Under the pieces are notes generated by a model. The model was not told the origin of the DNA, ran no database searches, and was given only the letters and a program-made list of their open reading frames with translations. Made by a program: the position numbers and the translations under genes. Source: Dromaius novaehollandiae (taxonomy: Eukaryota > Chordata > Aves > Casuariiformes > Dromaiidae). From it: a stretch of DNA of 64,000 bases. Of this stretch, positions 1 through 16,900 are shown in pieces. Location of the stretch: positions 18,282,469-18,346,468 of the forward strand of contig NC_088112.1 of NCBI RefSeq assembly GCF_036370855.1, read 5' to 3'. Numbering within the stretch: position 1 is the stretch's first letter; the number at the start of each line of letters is the position of its first letter.

Positions 1-320
1 GAGGGTAATAGAGCACTTTCAAACACTTAAAATGTTGTTTTATCAATAAAATGATGTCTCTGTCTAGTAACCCTTTCCCAAGCCCCCATATTTCAGACTC
101 TGTGGAGAAATGACCAAGTTGAACCACATTTCTCTTGCTCAGTATTGATTAAAATATTTACAAGTATCTGCTGACAATATTGGGCAGCTTTAAATGGATG
201 AAGGTGGGATATGTGTTACTAACTAAGCTAAGTTTGGCTAAGGCATCTGTATAGCTGTTAATGTAGAAAAGCTGTTCAAGTGACTCGTGTTTGATGAGAT
301 GTGAATTGTTCTTCTGACAG

Positions 321-5374
<5,054 letters not shown>

Positions 5375-7585
5375 ATTATGTTCCTCCAAAACATTGAATA
5401 ACATAATATTTCCTTATGCTACCATTGTACTTATTGGGTGCTTGTGTTCATTTGTCATGCACTGTTGAAAGAATCCAGTTTGTGCACTTTATTGTGGTGC
5501 CACTATAACATGTTTGAAGGGTAAGTGGGTCCTGTCTAGAGAGCAAATAAGATTTCTAAGTTCGAGACTGCTCTATCCAACTTTAGCAAACACAGTTTCC
5601 ATCAAAATTTTGTATTACATATGCATCTTGTTCCAAAAAGACTATAGCATTTTGTTCTTTAGCATTCAAGAGCTTTGAGACTTTCGGTATTACCAACCTT
5701 TTGCATTATTGAAGAAATTATGTATATCATAATGCTACACTGAACTACTCCTGTTGTCTATTTTTTATTATGGGGAAAAAAGTCAGCAAATTAAACACAC
5801 AGCTCTTTTTCTTGGGACATTTAAAAACTGGACTGAAATTCCTTTCAAAGAACCGCTGTGGAACAACTTTAATTTTTGGTATTCTAAATTGCATCTATCA
5901 CACAGTAATAATTAACATCTATGGATTTTGCTACTTAGTGGTCACATATCCTCCTTGATAAAGATGACAGTGGACAAACCAGAAAGTGACCTTGCTTAGT
6001 GTCTTTTAAAACCTGGAAAACTGAAAAGTTATATCACATGCTGCCTACAGGACTTACGTTACTGTTGTTCATTTTATCATTTTACCAGTTACTGTTTATC
6101 AGCTAGTGGTGACATAGTGTTTTGTCTGAATTGGATACTGCATCTCCACTTTCAGAAGATTTGAGGAACATAATGAACATTTCAGTGTATGGGAAATCTG
6201 ATGGTGCTCAGACTTGCACAGCTCCAGCAGAAAAGACCTGGCTTAGGTCAGTTAAAATTCCACTGTACGTGAAACGAGTATGGTATCAAGGGCTAAAATC
6301 AGTGTAGCTAATGTGCACCATAAGGTGAACTGTGTCAGTTTTGAGTGAGGAAATTACTGCTGTTTATCATGATTTTGTTATACGGTTGGAGAATAAAACT
6401 AAGTGATCTAACCTTTATGATGTAAGCAAAACAGTTTATGGGCCTTGCATGATTTAGCTTCAGAGCTGAAACTAAATAATGTTTTGATGATCACATCTGC
6501 TGTGCTGAATGATGATTTCGCTAGCTTTACGCTCTGCAACAGCCATCAGCAGCTGTTTTTGATCTGGCAAAATCTAAGTGTTAATTTTAACTGGTGCTTT
6601 CTCAAATTTTTTTCTTCAATATATCAGTTTGATTGTGGCCATGTTTTGCATGCACCTACTCTCACTGCATGTTTTTATGACTGGCTAATGTCAACACAGC
6701 TATTGTTCACACTGCTTTATGAAAGACCAAAAATGAACTTTCTCACAAAGTAAGACGTGGCTAGCATGTAACCTCATAGGCTTGCTGTTCTGTCATGAAG
6801 CATATGAAATAGGTTGAAAGTAGGATTTCTAGTGCTCAGATTTCATCTGTGTACTATAGAATACTTCTTGTTTTGTTTTACTCTGCTTGTAGGCATGTAT
6901 TTTTGGAATTCAGAAAAAAAGCACTAAAACTATTGAGCACTGGTGGTATGCCTTTTTTTTTAAACAGCGAAATGATTTGGGACCTTAAAGAATTATGAGA
7001 TTAAACTAGTCTTGAGACCATTTATCAATTTTATTCAGTTCCATTGTGCAATGTACACTTCAGTTAACTTTTCTATCAGTCTGCAGACACGGGTGTATCC
7101 AAACATTGAAACTAATGTGTACTGTATAGTGTTGTACATGAATGTTTGTGTTTTATATACCACATGCAAAATGTCAATATGCACTATTTAAATGTTTTAA
7201 ATAATATATTCCTCCTTTATAATGCTTAAATCTATATGATTCCAATATTTTTATAAGTGAGTGAGTGATCAGACTGGTTCCAATTCAGAATTAACAGCTG
7301 CTTTGTGTTTGTTATGCAGTGTTTGGCTGTTTATTCAGTATCGTAGATAAGCATGGCAAAGTTATGCTATGAGTGTGTTTTGTGCCATCCTTGTTGAGCA
7401 ATAAATAAATGGTAGAACTAGGCATTTTGTGATATAACAGTTTTACTTTGGTAAAAGCAAAACCTATATATCTATATGGATATATAGATATGGAATATAT
7501 ATAACTAAACCAGATATAATTGCATTGCTATGTCTGGTGCTCATTGTATAGACTTTTATAATAAAAGTACCTTAACCTTTATTGT
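5375..7585 (+). other. FAM13B: FAM13B 3' UTR with several poly(A) signals
   Basis: AT-rich sequence after the stop without further conserved coding frames. Canonical AATAAA hexamers occur at 6392-6397, 7400-7405, 7404-7409 and 7560-7565. The last is followed by a T/GT-rich stretch, so the distal end is placed near 7585; use of nearer sites is possible. A palindromic AT run at about 7467-7502 can fold into a hairpin. Confidence 0.6.
7560..7565 (+). promoter_or_regulatory. FAM13B: Poly(A) signal AATAAA, distal, FAM13B
   Basis: AATAAA followed within 40 bases by a T/GT-rich downstream element (tttttgtttctcattgtg). Best candidate for the end of the long FAM13B transcript; proximal alternatives lie at 6392 and 7400. 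Confidence 0.5.
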
Positions 7586-10500
7586 CATATTTTTGTTTCT
7601 CATTGTGATTTTTCCTCCAGTACCATCTCCTAAAGACAAATGCTGCGTCCTTCGCTATTCCTGTATGTACGCGTAGCTTCGGGGTGTTTGTTGTTCAGGC
7701 GGGTCTGAGTTCACAGCCTGCCCGCTGAGCCACCAGAACCGGTGGGGCCCAGGTGCTGAGGAGCCCTAGGCGAAGTTACAGCAGTTTAAGCACTTACTTC
7801 ACCTGTTTAGCCTGTGCCTCTCTGTGCCTCTGCCTCAGCAGAGACAGCAGGGAAGTCACACATCCGCTCCTGACCTGGCAGCTTGGCATGTTGTGTGATA
7901 CGGGCTTCAGTTCCTGCTCGGGTGCCAGCCTGCTGTGTGGCGATACAGGAGCTGGCTGAGTCACGCTCAGTCCTGCTCTAGCAGTAGCAACCTTTGGAGG
8001 AGACGGGGCAGGGAGCTGATTCAGCCACTGCAGTTCTAATTCACTGCCCATGGGGTGTGACACCTTCCGCTGCTGAGCAGTGTTTTATTGTGCCTCTATA
8101 TTCATAACGATCTCTTAGCCTTAAAATCAATGTCACTTACAGCAGTAACTTCTGTATTCATGGCCAATAAACACTGCCACTGCACACAATCTTGGAAACA
8201 CAGGAGGATGCTTTTTGTCTGCACCAAATTGATTTTTTCGTAGTACGTTGGTATAAGAGCATATGAAAAGTGATTATGTAGTCCTTCAAACCAGCTACTC
8301 TGTATTTTGTGTGACCGCTTCTTTCTTCAGTGTGAGGCCTGGCAGAGGACAGAAAAATTCCTGAAGGTGGAGAGTCTGCTTGTGAACGTGTGACGGTATT
8401 CAGGTAAATGAGAAGAGATGGAATAAAAATTAGGAAGTGGAGGAACAACTGAGTGAGAGGAGAGTGAGAAGGCAGTCTTCAGTATGTTCTTTAGGGTGGG
8501 ACAGAATAACCTTCCCTCTGATAAGTGAAACAGTAGCTTGGGTACATGGTAAGACTGAACGTTGATCCCAAGATGCCTGCATGTGCAAGCTCAGATATGT
8601 GGCTTTCCTCTAAAGATGAGGAAAGAAATAAACATGTTGTTAGGAGACTTAAAAGAATGACCAAGACCTTGCTACAGATCTGTTCTCCAATCCTCTTTCC
8701 TTATGGTTATGTACTCAGTGAAGCTTGCTGTGGTCAGGATGTTAATGAGAAGACAAAAATCTTTCAAACAGTGGGTTGGTGGGAGCTGCTTAAAATCTAT
8801 GTGTTCTTAAACAGCGAAGAAAGACTTTAATGAAGGAAAACTACCCAGTGCTGAAGATGATTAACCGAAATGGATGAGAAACAGCTGGAGGGAGGGGACA
8901 AAAATTCAAGAATGTTTCTTGCCTAAGAACCTGAGACAGCGCAAACCTATGGTATTCCAAGTTCTACCTCTTTAAAGAGGTTTTCTTGGGCTGCTATTTG
9001 AGTGCAGGGCTAGGGTCTTGCCAGGAAAAGTGAGGCAGACTATTGAGAGGGTCTCCTGTGGTCTGGAAGAATGGAGCAAGGATGAAAAGTGCTTGGAAGC
9101 TCTTCCACAAAGTACCGGGTAAGTAGCTGCGGCTAAAAGTTTCAAGACATCTTTGTATCAGAAGGGTTGTTTGGGGAAAAAAATTAGAGATGTTGTAGAC
9201 AAGAAGTCTGCTTTCCTGCATGTCAGGCTATTTAGGAATTAAGATAAAGAGATAATCTGTGAGCTAGGTTTTCTGGACTAAGTGTCCTGGCATACTGCAT
9301 AGCAATGAGAACCCTTTGAAACAGAAGGCAAGAGATGGCTTTATTTTAACCTAGTCCTCAGAAGTGAGAGGATGTCTGCTTGGCCAGGAGGCCGAAGCAC
9401 CAAATCACTGAACACAGGTAACGTGTTCTCCCTGTGGGTCTCCTCAAATGCCTGCCTACTCCCTTCTCCTTGATACAGCTCCTGCACACTGTGATTAGAC
9501 TGAGAGAGACTGGAGCTCGTGTAGTACCTTGACAGTACTCTGCAGGACATAAATAAGGCTTTGTAATATTACAAATCCCTCTAGGGTTTATACCTGCTTC
9601 TGAATACTTTGGAGGCTGGGGATTGTGTCATGCACTGCAATGTACAGCCACAGAACTTCCCTGGGGCAGAGACTGCGGGGTGCAGGCTGGGTGTTGCAGC
9701 TGGTGATGGCCCTGTGGTTTCTCATGCAGCGCTCAGACAGCATTTGGACACGTGTTTTATTTCTTCCTGTATCTCAGCTGCAGCAAAGAACAAGTATTAA
9801 TGACTACATATGAGCAGGTTGTTTCTGGCCTGGACGTAACACCTAGTTTATCTTCTGTTGTTTCCAGGAATAAATGTGGCAGTGAGGGAAACCCATGTGC
9901 TCTGTGAGGGTCTTTGTTCTAGCAAAATAGCTGGCCTACGAAGTAAAGATCATCCTTATTGTCAATCCTTACATGTTCTGAAAGGGTGTTTATTCTTTAA
10001 AACCATACAGTCCAATGCCTTGTGGCTAAGCAGCCCACATATGACTGGTACTGCTTTGGCTGAGATGAAAACTTAGGCGTGGGGAGTGGCAGAGCAAAGA
10101 AGCGTGTGCTGCTCTGCCCCAATTGCGTACCTGACAAACAAAACCCTCCTGACCCTAGGAATTACTAGTATCTCTAGGGAAATGGGTACAAATGGACTTG
10201 GGAATAAAAAGGGCATGTTCTCAGAATTCATGTTGGAGCAGAGGTGAAGCAAACTGCCCTCTAGTGGTTCCAGTTATTAAGGCCTGGATGAAAAAAAAAA
10301 AAAAATCCTGGAAGAGCACCCCCCAAAGGTATAAGTAACCTATTTTGCAAAGAACGGAACAAGAATTGTTGAAAAATAACCATTCGCATTGTCAGTAGAT
10401 GCACTAGCAAAATGCTCCGTCCGGAGAAGTCAGGGCTAATGAACCATGCCCTGGACTCTAGTTAGCAATTGAGGGTTTCGTTGTGCCAGACTGGGCCAGA

Positions 10501-10714
10501 AATCAAGAGAAGGGAACAGAGCAGGCCTGGGAAGCTGCCATTGCTCGTGACCTGCTCTCTTGGCTCCGAGAGCAGCTGTATCAGTGCTCCCAAAACGAGG
10601 CCACACAGTAAATGTCATTCGGGCGTTTGCAGAGATTTGTACCCAGAACTTTGGCTAAGGCAGTGAGTTTTTGTCAGAGTTGAAAAACCACCTGAAACTC
10701 GCACGGAAAAGATT
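7586..10714. other. Intergenic gap between convergent FAM13B and PKD2L2
   Basis: About 3.1 kb between the two 3' ends. Short open frames exist on both strands (longest about 95 codons) but none has recognisable similarity or splice context. A 14-base A run lies near 10291. I see no RNA gene or clear transposon. Confidence 0.6.
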
Positions 10715-10735
10715 GTGAAGCAACAATGGTATGCT

Positions 10736-10741
10736 TTTATT
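10736..10741 (-). promoter_or_regulatory. PKD2L2: Poly(A) signal AATAAA, PKD2L2
   Basis: AATAAA on the minus strand 158 bases beyond the PKD2L2 stop codon, giving a short 3' UTR ending near 10715. Confidence 0.55.
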
Positions 10742-10898
10742 GTGGTTCCCGCTTCTCTTATCCAGAAATAGAAAAGATTAGGGGAGGAGAATTGCTTTTT
10801 ACTTTGAATTTCAATTGCATGAAGAGTAAGGCCACCTCTGTCGCCAGATGAGCTCATCCATTTTACCTCATGACCTTGTCTGAAGTGACCTTCAACTG

Positions 10899-10971
10899 TT
10901 ACTTTTTTTTCATAAATTTACTGAGTTTTCTGTTAACATCCTCTAATTCCTTTTCCAACTCAGCTGTATAC
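10899..10971 (-). CDS. PKD2L2: PKD2L2 terminal coding exon
   Basis: 73 nt, acceptor cttttcag. Encodes [20 protein letters not shown], then KKK and TAA; it aligns with the human end YAVELEKELHYINLKLNQ. A short coiled-coil-like helix ends the protein. Confidence 0.85.
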
Positions 10972-13900
10972 CTGAAAAGCCTAGGACACAAAAATACAGC
11001 AACAAATCCTTGAGCTAGGGCTCCCCTTAAACTTCTCTTGTAAACCTTCCTGTCTGCTTGTTTGAACTGTGACAGCTCCCAAGGGTCTAGTCCTGAAATA
11101 CCCCTTCACAAACATAAAGGTTTTACAGTCTATCTGCCTCTGCAGGCAGGCACAAGGGGATGTTCTGGAAGAGTGAAAATATTTTCAGATTCCAGTCCCA
11201 CCTCATTTTTTGATTAATGTCCTTGCAAGCTGCTCTACTAAACATCTTTTCTGCTTCCACCATCTCTCTTTCAGGGCAGTCACTATCAGACAGTATAAAA
11301 GCACTTAAAATTATAAAAGCACTTAAAATCATCTCTTAAAATTACTGACTTTGTAATTCCTGACTTTTCATCTCCTGCATCTCAAGCTGTCTCTCTGTAC
11401 TGCTTTGGGTAATCCAAGTCAGGGCTGGGTTGGGGAGAGGAGTGCAAGAATGACCTCCCGCACTTACTGCTGAAATTCCTCAGGGGAGATGGAGCTCTGA
11501 GAAGTGACAGAACCAAAGTCCTCCGCAGACGGATGCTTCTGACGAAAATTCTCTTTCCGTTTCTGTGGCTGTGATGACTTTGGGTAGCTCTACTCAACAC
11601 CAGAGGGATTAGGGGAAAAAAAAACAGAAACAAAAACACAACAGCACAGAAAAAGCTAGTATGGCTTGCTTGGACACCTGCTACACTCTCATGCAGAAGG
11701 ACATGGGGAAAACCATGCTCTCTTCGCCACCTGAAAGTACATTTTACTTCTGGTCCTTCCAAAAAGAAAGGATGCAAGAATAAATGTTTCTCTTCAGAGT
11801 TGAGAGAGACTGCAAATGTTCTGCGTGGAGTAGTGCTTATGGCTACCCATGAGACTTTTTCCTCCCTCATTGTAGAAGCACTTTTTTTTAATAGCTGTTT
11901 CAGAAGTATTTGCACTGGGTTAGCTCAGGTTATGGGGTTACCAAGGTCTGCTAGAAACTTTACTTTTGTTTTTTTAAAAAAAATTCACAGTAACTTTTCT
12001 CCCTGCTGCAAGTGGTTCTTATGACCCAAAAGGCTGCTTTAAAACACTTTTTGTTTTCCCAACATCTATTTTAATTTAGTGTTTGGGCAAATGTCCAGCT
12101 CACAACTTTATATCACTGCTAAGACACATTCACCTCAACCTGCTGCCAGCTCTGCTCTCATAGTGTGTGACCTTGTCTGAACAGAGCCTGGACAACCTTT
12201 CATTTGAACTTTGGGGTATAATTAGTGATTATTTATTTTTAGGTCTAGCTTGAATGCTATTCCTGTGATGTTAAAAATAGTATTCTGTGGAGGAATAGTT
12301 TTTGTAAGTAAGGGTAGGTACAACTGTGACTCCTTTTGTATTACTCAACTTTTAAAATATAATCAGCAGTTTCTAAGAAAAGGAAAGAATAAAGCCTACC
12401 TTTGCATCAGCAGTGCTCTCCTTGGAAAGCCTAGGAATATCCTTTCTTGTAGTGGCTGAAGATTCAGTGCTTGTCATTCACACAAACAGAAATCCTGTGA
12501 GAATAGGTGTGTGCCCAGTGCAGGGAGTAATAGCAAACTCTGAAGCCTGGGCTGAGATCCTACCTTTTCACAATCCCCAGGCTCTTTTCTTCTGGAATTT
12601 TATCTATCTCTGATTTCTTCAACTTGAGCTTGACAAGGGCCTTATTGAACACAGACAAGGAAAGCAGAGCGTGTTAAGCGAGTTGTGTGTTTAACCAAAG
12701 ATGCTTCTGCACAAACAGTGACTTGAAGGCGAGGAGCAGACTGTCAGCACGATGCCTTGGCAATCGAGCACACTTCCCACCAGTCCTACCACCTTCTTGG
12801 CTCCCATTTGTTCAGCTCAGCGAAGTTACTCTGCTCTATTTCAAATTTGTCATGAAATCCTTGAAGGTAATATCTGAGCAAATCTAGCAAGGATTTTGAT
12901 TTTTCTGGCATTTAGTCTTGCAGTAGTTCAGGATTAGTAAGGGGCTGAGCTTGGGTAGGGGAACCTAGCTGTACTGTTGCTGGCCAGCGACTCCCATCCC
13001 CCTTCCCTCGTGAAAGCTGTGCTGTGCAGAAGCAGCGTAACTTGTGTCCGTGTAATGCATATAAACCTACAGAAAAATTTCAAGCAGCTAAGGCTGCCAG
13101 CCCTCCTCTACAGAGTCGTCAGTGTAGGCAGACCTGCACAAACACAGTCTGAACATACAGGTGTCTCAAGTCCCATCTTTATCTCACTGGTGATGCTGTA
13201 TTCCCCAGTGAAAGTCTGATCTCTAGGTGGAGGTGCTGGCTTGTCCCAGCAACAGAGCTACATGCAGTCTCTTTGGCGTGAACATTTGGCAGGAAAGGGG
13301 GAGGCTGTAATTTCAAGCAGAACTGAAAAGTTAGGGAAAGGTTTGTTCCCCCATTGTGTTCCTTTGTGGCACATAAAAATGGCCTGGACTTGGTGGGATT
13401 TTAAGCATAGACAGTTCTACTTGTTTAGTCTTCCCAGATTTTCTTAGAGGCCTATTTTGGAATTTTCCAAGCCTTTAACCTGAGAGGCAAGACTGAAAAA
13501 TCTGGACTAAAGGCAGAGTAACAATTAAGCTATATTGGTAATAAAATTCTAAAAGCTGTATAACTACTGGCTGCCTCTGTCATCCTCTTATTTCCTTTCC
13601 AGCTGCACTTCGCCCTTGGTCTGTCTTTAAAAACCTGTATGAGCTGCCCTGACTCAAGCAGTATGGTGATCCCCTTTCCCTGCCCTTCTTCTCTCATAGC
13701 TACACCAGTGCAAGCAGACTGTTACCCTTTCCATAGAAGTACGTGTAACCGTGGATTATATCCCTAAAATGGAGCCAAAGGTACCCTTTTGGTGCGGGAC
13801 CCCTTTGTTTCAATTACACTGGCAATATCCCTACACTTGTGTGCCGTGATCTTTACTGTCTTGGTTTGGAAGGACAGCACTGGTAAACTCAAAAGAAAAG

Positions 13901-16900
13901 TTGATGAGAGGATATATGACAAACCAGGCTGGGCTTACAGACTACTTTTAAAAGGGTGAGATAAAGGTAGGTCCTTGCATCCTGAATTCCTATGCTACTT
14001 AAACCATGAATACACATTATGAGTTCCTACGGGCTTGATAGAAGGATGTCTCTACATTTGTCATAGGTTTATTTAAAAGAAAAACTCAAACATTGGGTGT
14101 TCTTAAGCAGTTATGGCCTTAGCTAATTTAAGGCTCTTCGCTAGTGATATAGCAATAGAATTCCTCCTATCTTGAATTAAAAGAGGTAGTTACAGAAGCA
14201 GGTACTTACCTGTCTAATGAAGTCACTGACTGCAAATTCTTGACTCGGTATCACTGCGAAATCTGCTTTGACTTCTGAATAGGTGTCATTTATAATAGCC
14301 AAAAACATGTTCTGCACAGGAAGAATGCAGTTAGATGTTTTCTCTGCAAATTGTATTTGTATTACGCCAGATCTATGATTATATTTGGGGCTGTTGTATG
14401 CTAGTTTATGTGACTAATGGAACTGAAGAGCTTTGCTGGGTGCAGATGTTTCCAGACGTGGTTAAATTCTTTGTTAATCTTGGCGTTTTAGGGGATATTT
14501 CTGGAGACAGAGGATATTTCACTTGGTTGTTTCCTGTCTACAGTACCAACCGAAAGGTCCACTTCCTTGGAGGTGACAGCCCTCATGTCATGCATGGGCA
14601 CCTTTTCCAGATGGTGTTTCAATCTGAAGTAACTAATGAAAACACCAATCCAAACAGTCAAGCATACCTGCATCTAGAGTTCCACCCAAGTCTCATTTTA
14701 ACCCCCCTACCTGACAAGGCTGAAATTGTGCAGTTTTAGAGAGCTCCCAGTTAAGATTTTAGAAATGAAAATCTGGAGAAATGGGTGCTGCAGGAGAGTG
14801 CAAGGTGCAGCAAGGTTGTTCCATGGTGCAAGAGCCACCTTTGTGGCTGTTTGGAGGAAGGGAGAGCTGGGAAGCGGATTAACCTGGCGTTGGTACACCG
14901 GTGGGTCAGACTACCTTGGATACGGCACCACTCTAATGCTGCTGTGTAACTTCTGGCCTGGGTCACATCGTGCCGGCTGCAAACTTATCCAAAGTGCTCA
15001 GGCTGTCTCTGTCTGCCCAGGTGTACGGAGGGGCAGCCTGGGCAAGCCAGTGTTACAGGCACAGCTTCCTTCTTAAGGGGGAAATACTGCCTTAGGGCAT
15101 CACACAACAGAACGTAGTAGTACGTCTCTGCTGCTTATGCAAAAGTTAAGACGACACCTACCAGCAGCACGAAGAAAACACAGAACACAAATGTGATGAA
15201 GTAGATAGGCCCGAGGATGCTGTTTGCTTCTTCTATAGGTGCAAAATCAAAATCTCCCAGCACAATGCGAAACTGCGTAAAGCTATGAGTAAAAAGAGGA
15301 GAATGACATGACTGTTTGGCTTCTCTTACAGAGCAGTATTTTAAGCATTATAAAATGAGAAAACAGATTGAATACAATGGAAAGAGACTGATTCACTGTT
15401 ACCTTAGTCACTGAAATCAACAGGTAAGTCAGCATAACATGGGAAACTGGGTGTCCAGGATATATATGAGAATTTCAAAGTGCGAAGGACTTTTTAAATG
15501 TCTTATAGGAGTACAGAAGATACTTTCATTTTGGATAAACCATTTGGTGTTTAATTTTTTAAAATCATTTCCCTTTTGTTCTAGCTCCAGGATCGCACAT
15601 CATCTGTTAGTAGGGAAGGTAATGGCATAGATCCCTATGTTGGGGATTTTATCCCTGGTTGAGACAAATATGCGTTTCTTTATTTCTTTGTATTGCAGCC
15701 TGTTAGAACTAAGTCACATCTAAGTGGATCCAAAATGAGAGATAATTTTATGCTTTAAGCGTGCATTAATTGTACATTAAAAAGCTGCTGTCAACCTGGT
15801 GAGTTAAAAAAATCTCTCTAAATTTTTGACATACTATATGGAGCTCTAGACCTGGAGCTCCAGGTGGAATGGACAGAGCTGCAGTTTGATGAAACAGCTA
15901 AAAACATTGAAAATGGTGTTGGGAAAGCCCAGGACAAATGCTGCCTAACTGCATTCATAGGTTTGCACCTGCCCTACAGAGCATGACCCAGAGAGAAGGT
16001 GCAGGGAGAAAAGCAGTGCCAACATTATGCTAAATGCAGAGTCAAGTCCATTCTTCTAAGTGACTTCTGAGCAGCTTTTCTGTGAAACAGTCGTGGACTA
16101 GAACACAGTGCACACCAAGGGTGATGGCTTAGAGTTGCTACAAGGTGCAGGGATCGTCAAGCCCAATTCCAGGTGCCAGCTGGAACTGATCTGATGCTGT
16201 TGCTACTGTGAGTGGCTGAAAAATTTGAGGGGAAGAAAGCAACATGGCCTGCAAATGGGGTTTGGGGAATCTCAGCTGTGCAGCTGAATGTTTGTTTAAA
16301 AGAACTGTAATTCCTGCATGCAAAGATGGCCAGCCTGTGCTGTGAGCCACTTGGGTCTCTCAAGCAGTTTCCACTGCTGTTTGCATGCTGGGAGCTGTAT
16401 CGCACACCCAGCAGCAGCTCTGCTGGGTAGTTTCAAGCTCCTGCTTTCAAAGAGGCAAAACAGAATTGGCCGCTCCCAGGCCTACCAGATCACCCAGGGG
16501 TCTGATTACACGCTCTGTCCTGCAAAGTTGTGCTGAGAGTCTGGGGGAACGGTGATGTCCCTTGAGTGAACTACTCCTGAGCTTTGCCCCTCTGAGCTGT
16601 TTACTGTATATTTTGTATCTTTTGTGCATATGATGGCTTTGGTAAACAGCTCCTAGGGCCAACAAAGTTGGTTTCATTCTGTAAAATGGCCTTAAGGAGT
16701 TGGAAGCTTGTACTCTTTAAGTTCTGCTTGGGTGAGACTGTTTGGACCTGCAGCAACTGGGGTCTTTGTACCAAAAGGTTTAGAAAGTTGCGCACATGCA
16801 GTTTTGAAACGTGGAAAACTCGTCAACTTGCGACCCGAAGACCAGATAGCCTAACTGTGCGTATGCAAAAAAAATGATAAAGAACATGATGGCAAATCCA

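Noticed and set aside
11382-11915. Minus-strand open frame of 177 codons
   Set aside because: Overlaps PKD2L2 exon 13 in a different frame and runs through its acceptor; no family resemblance.
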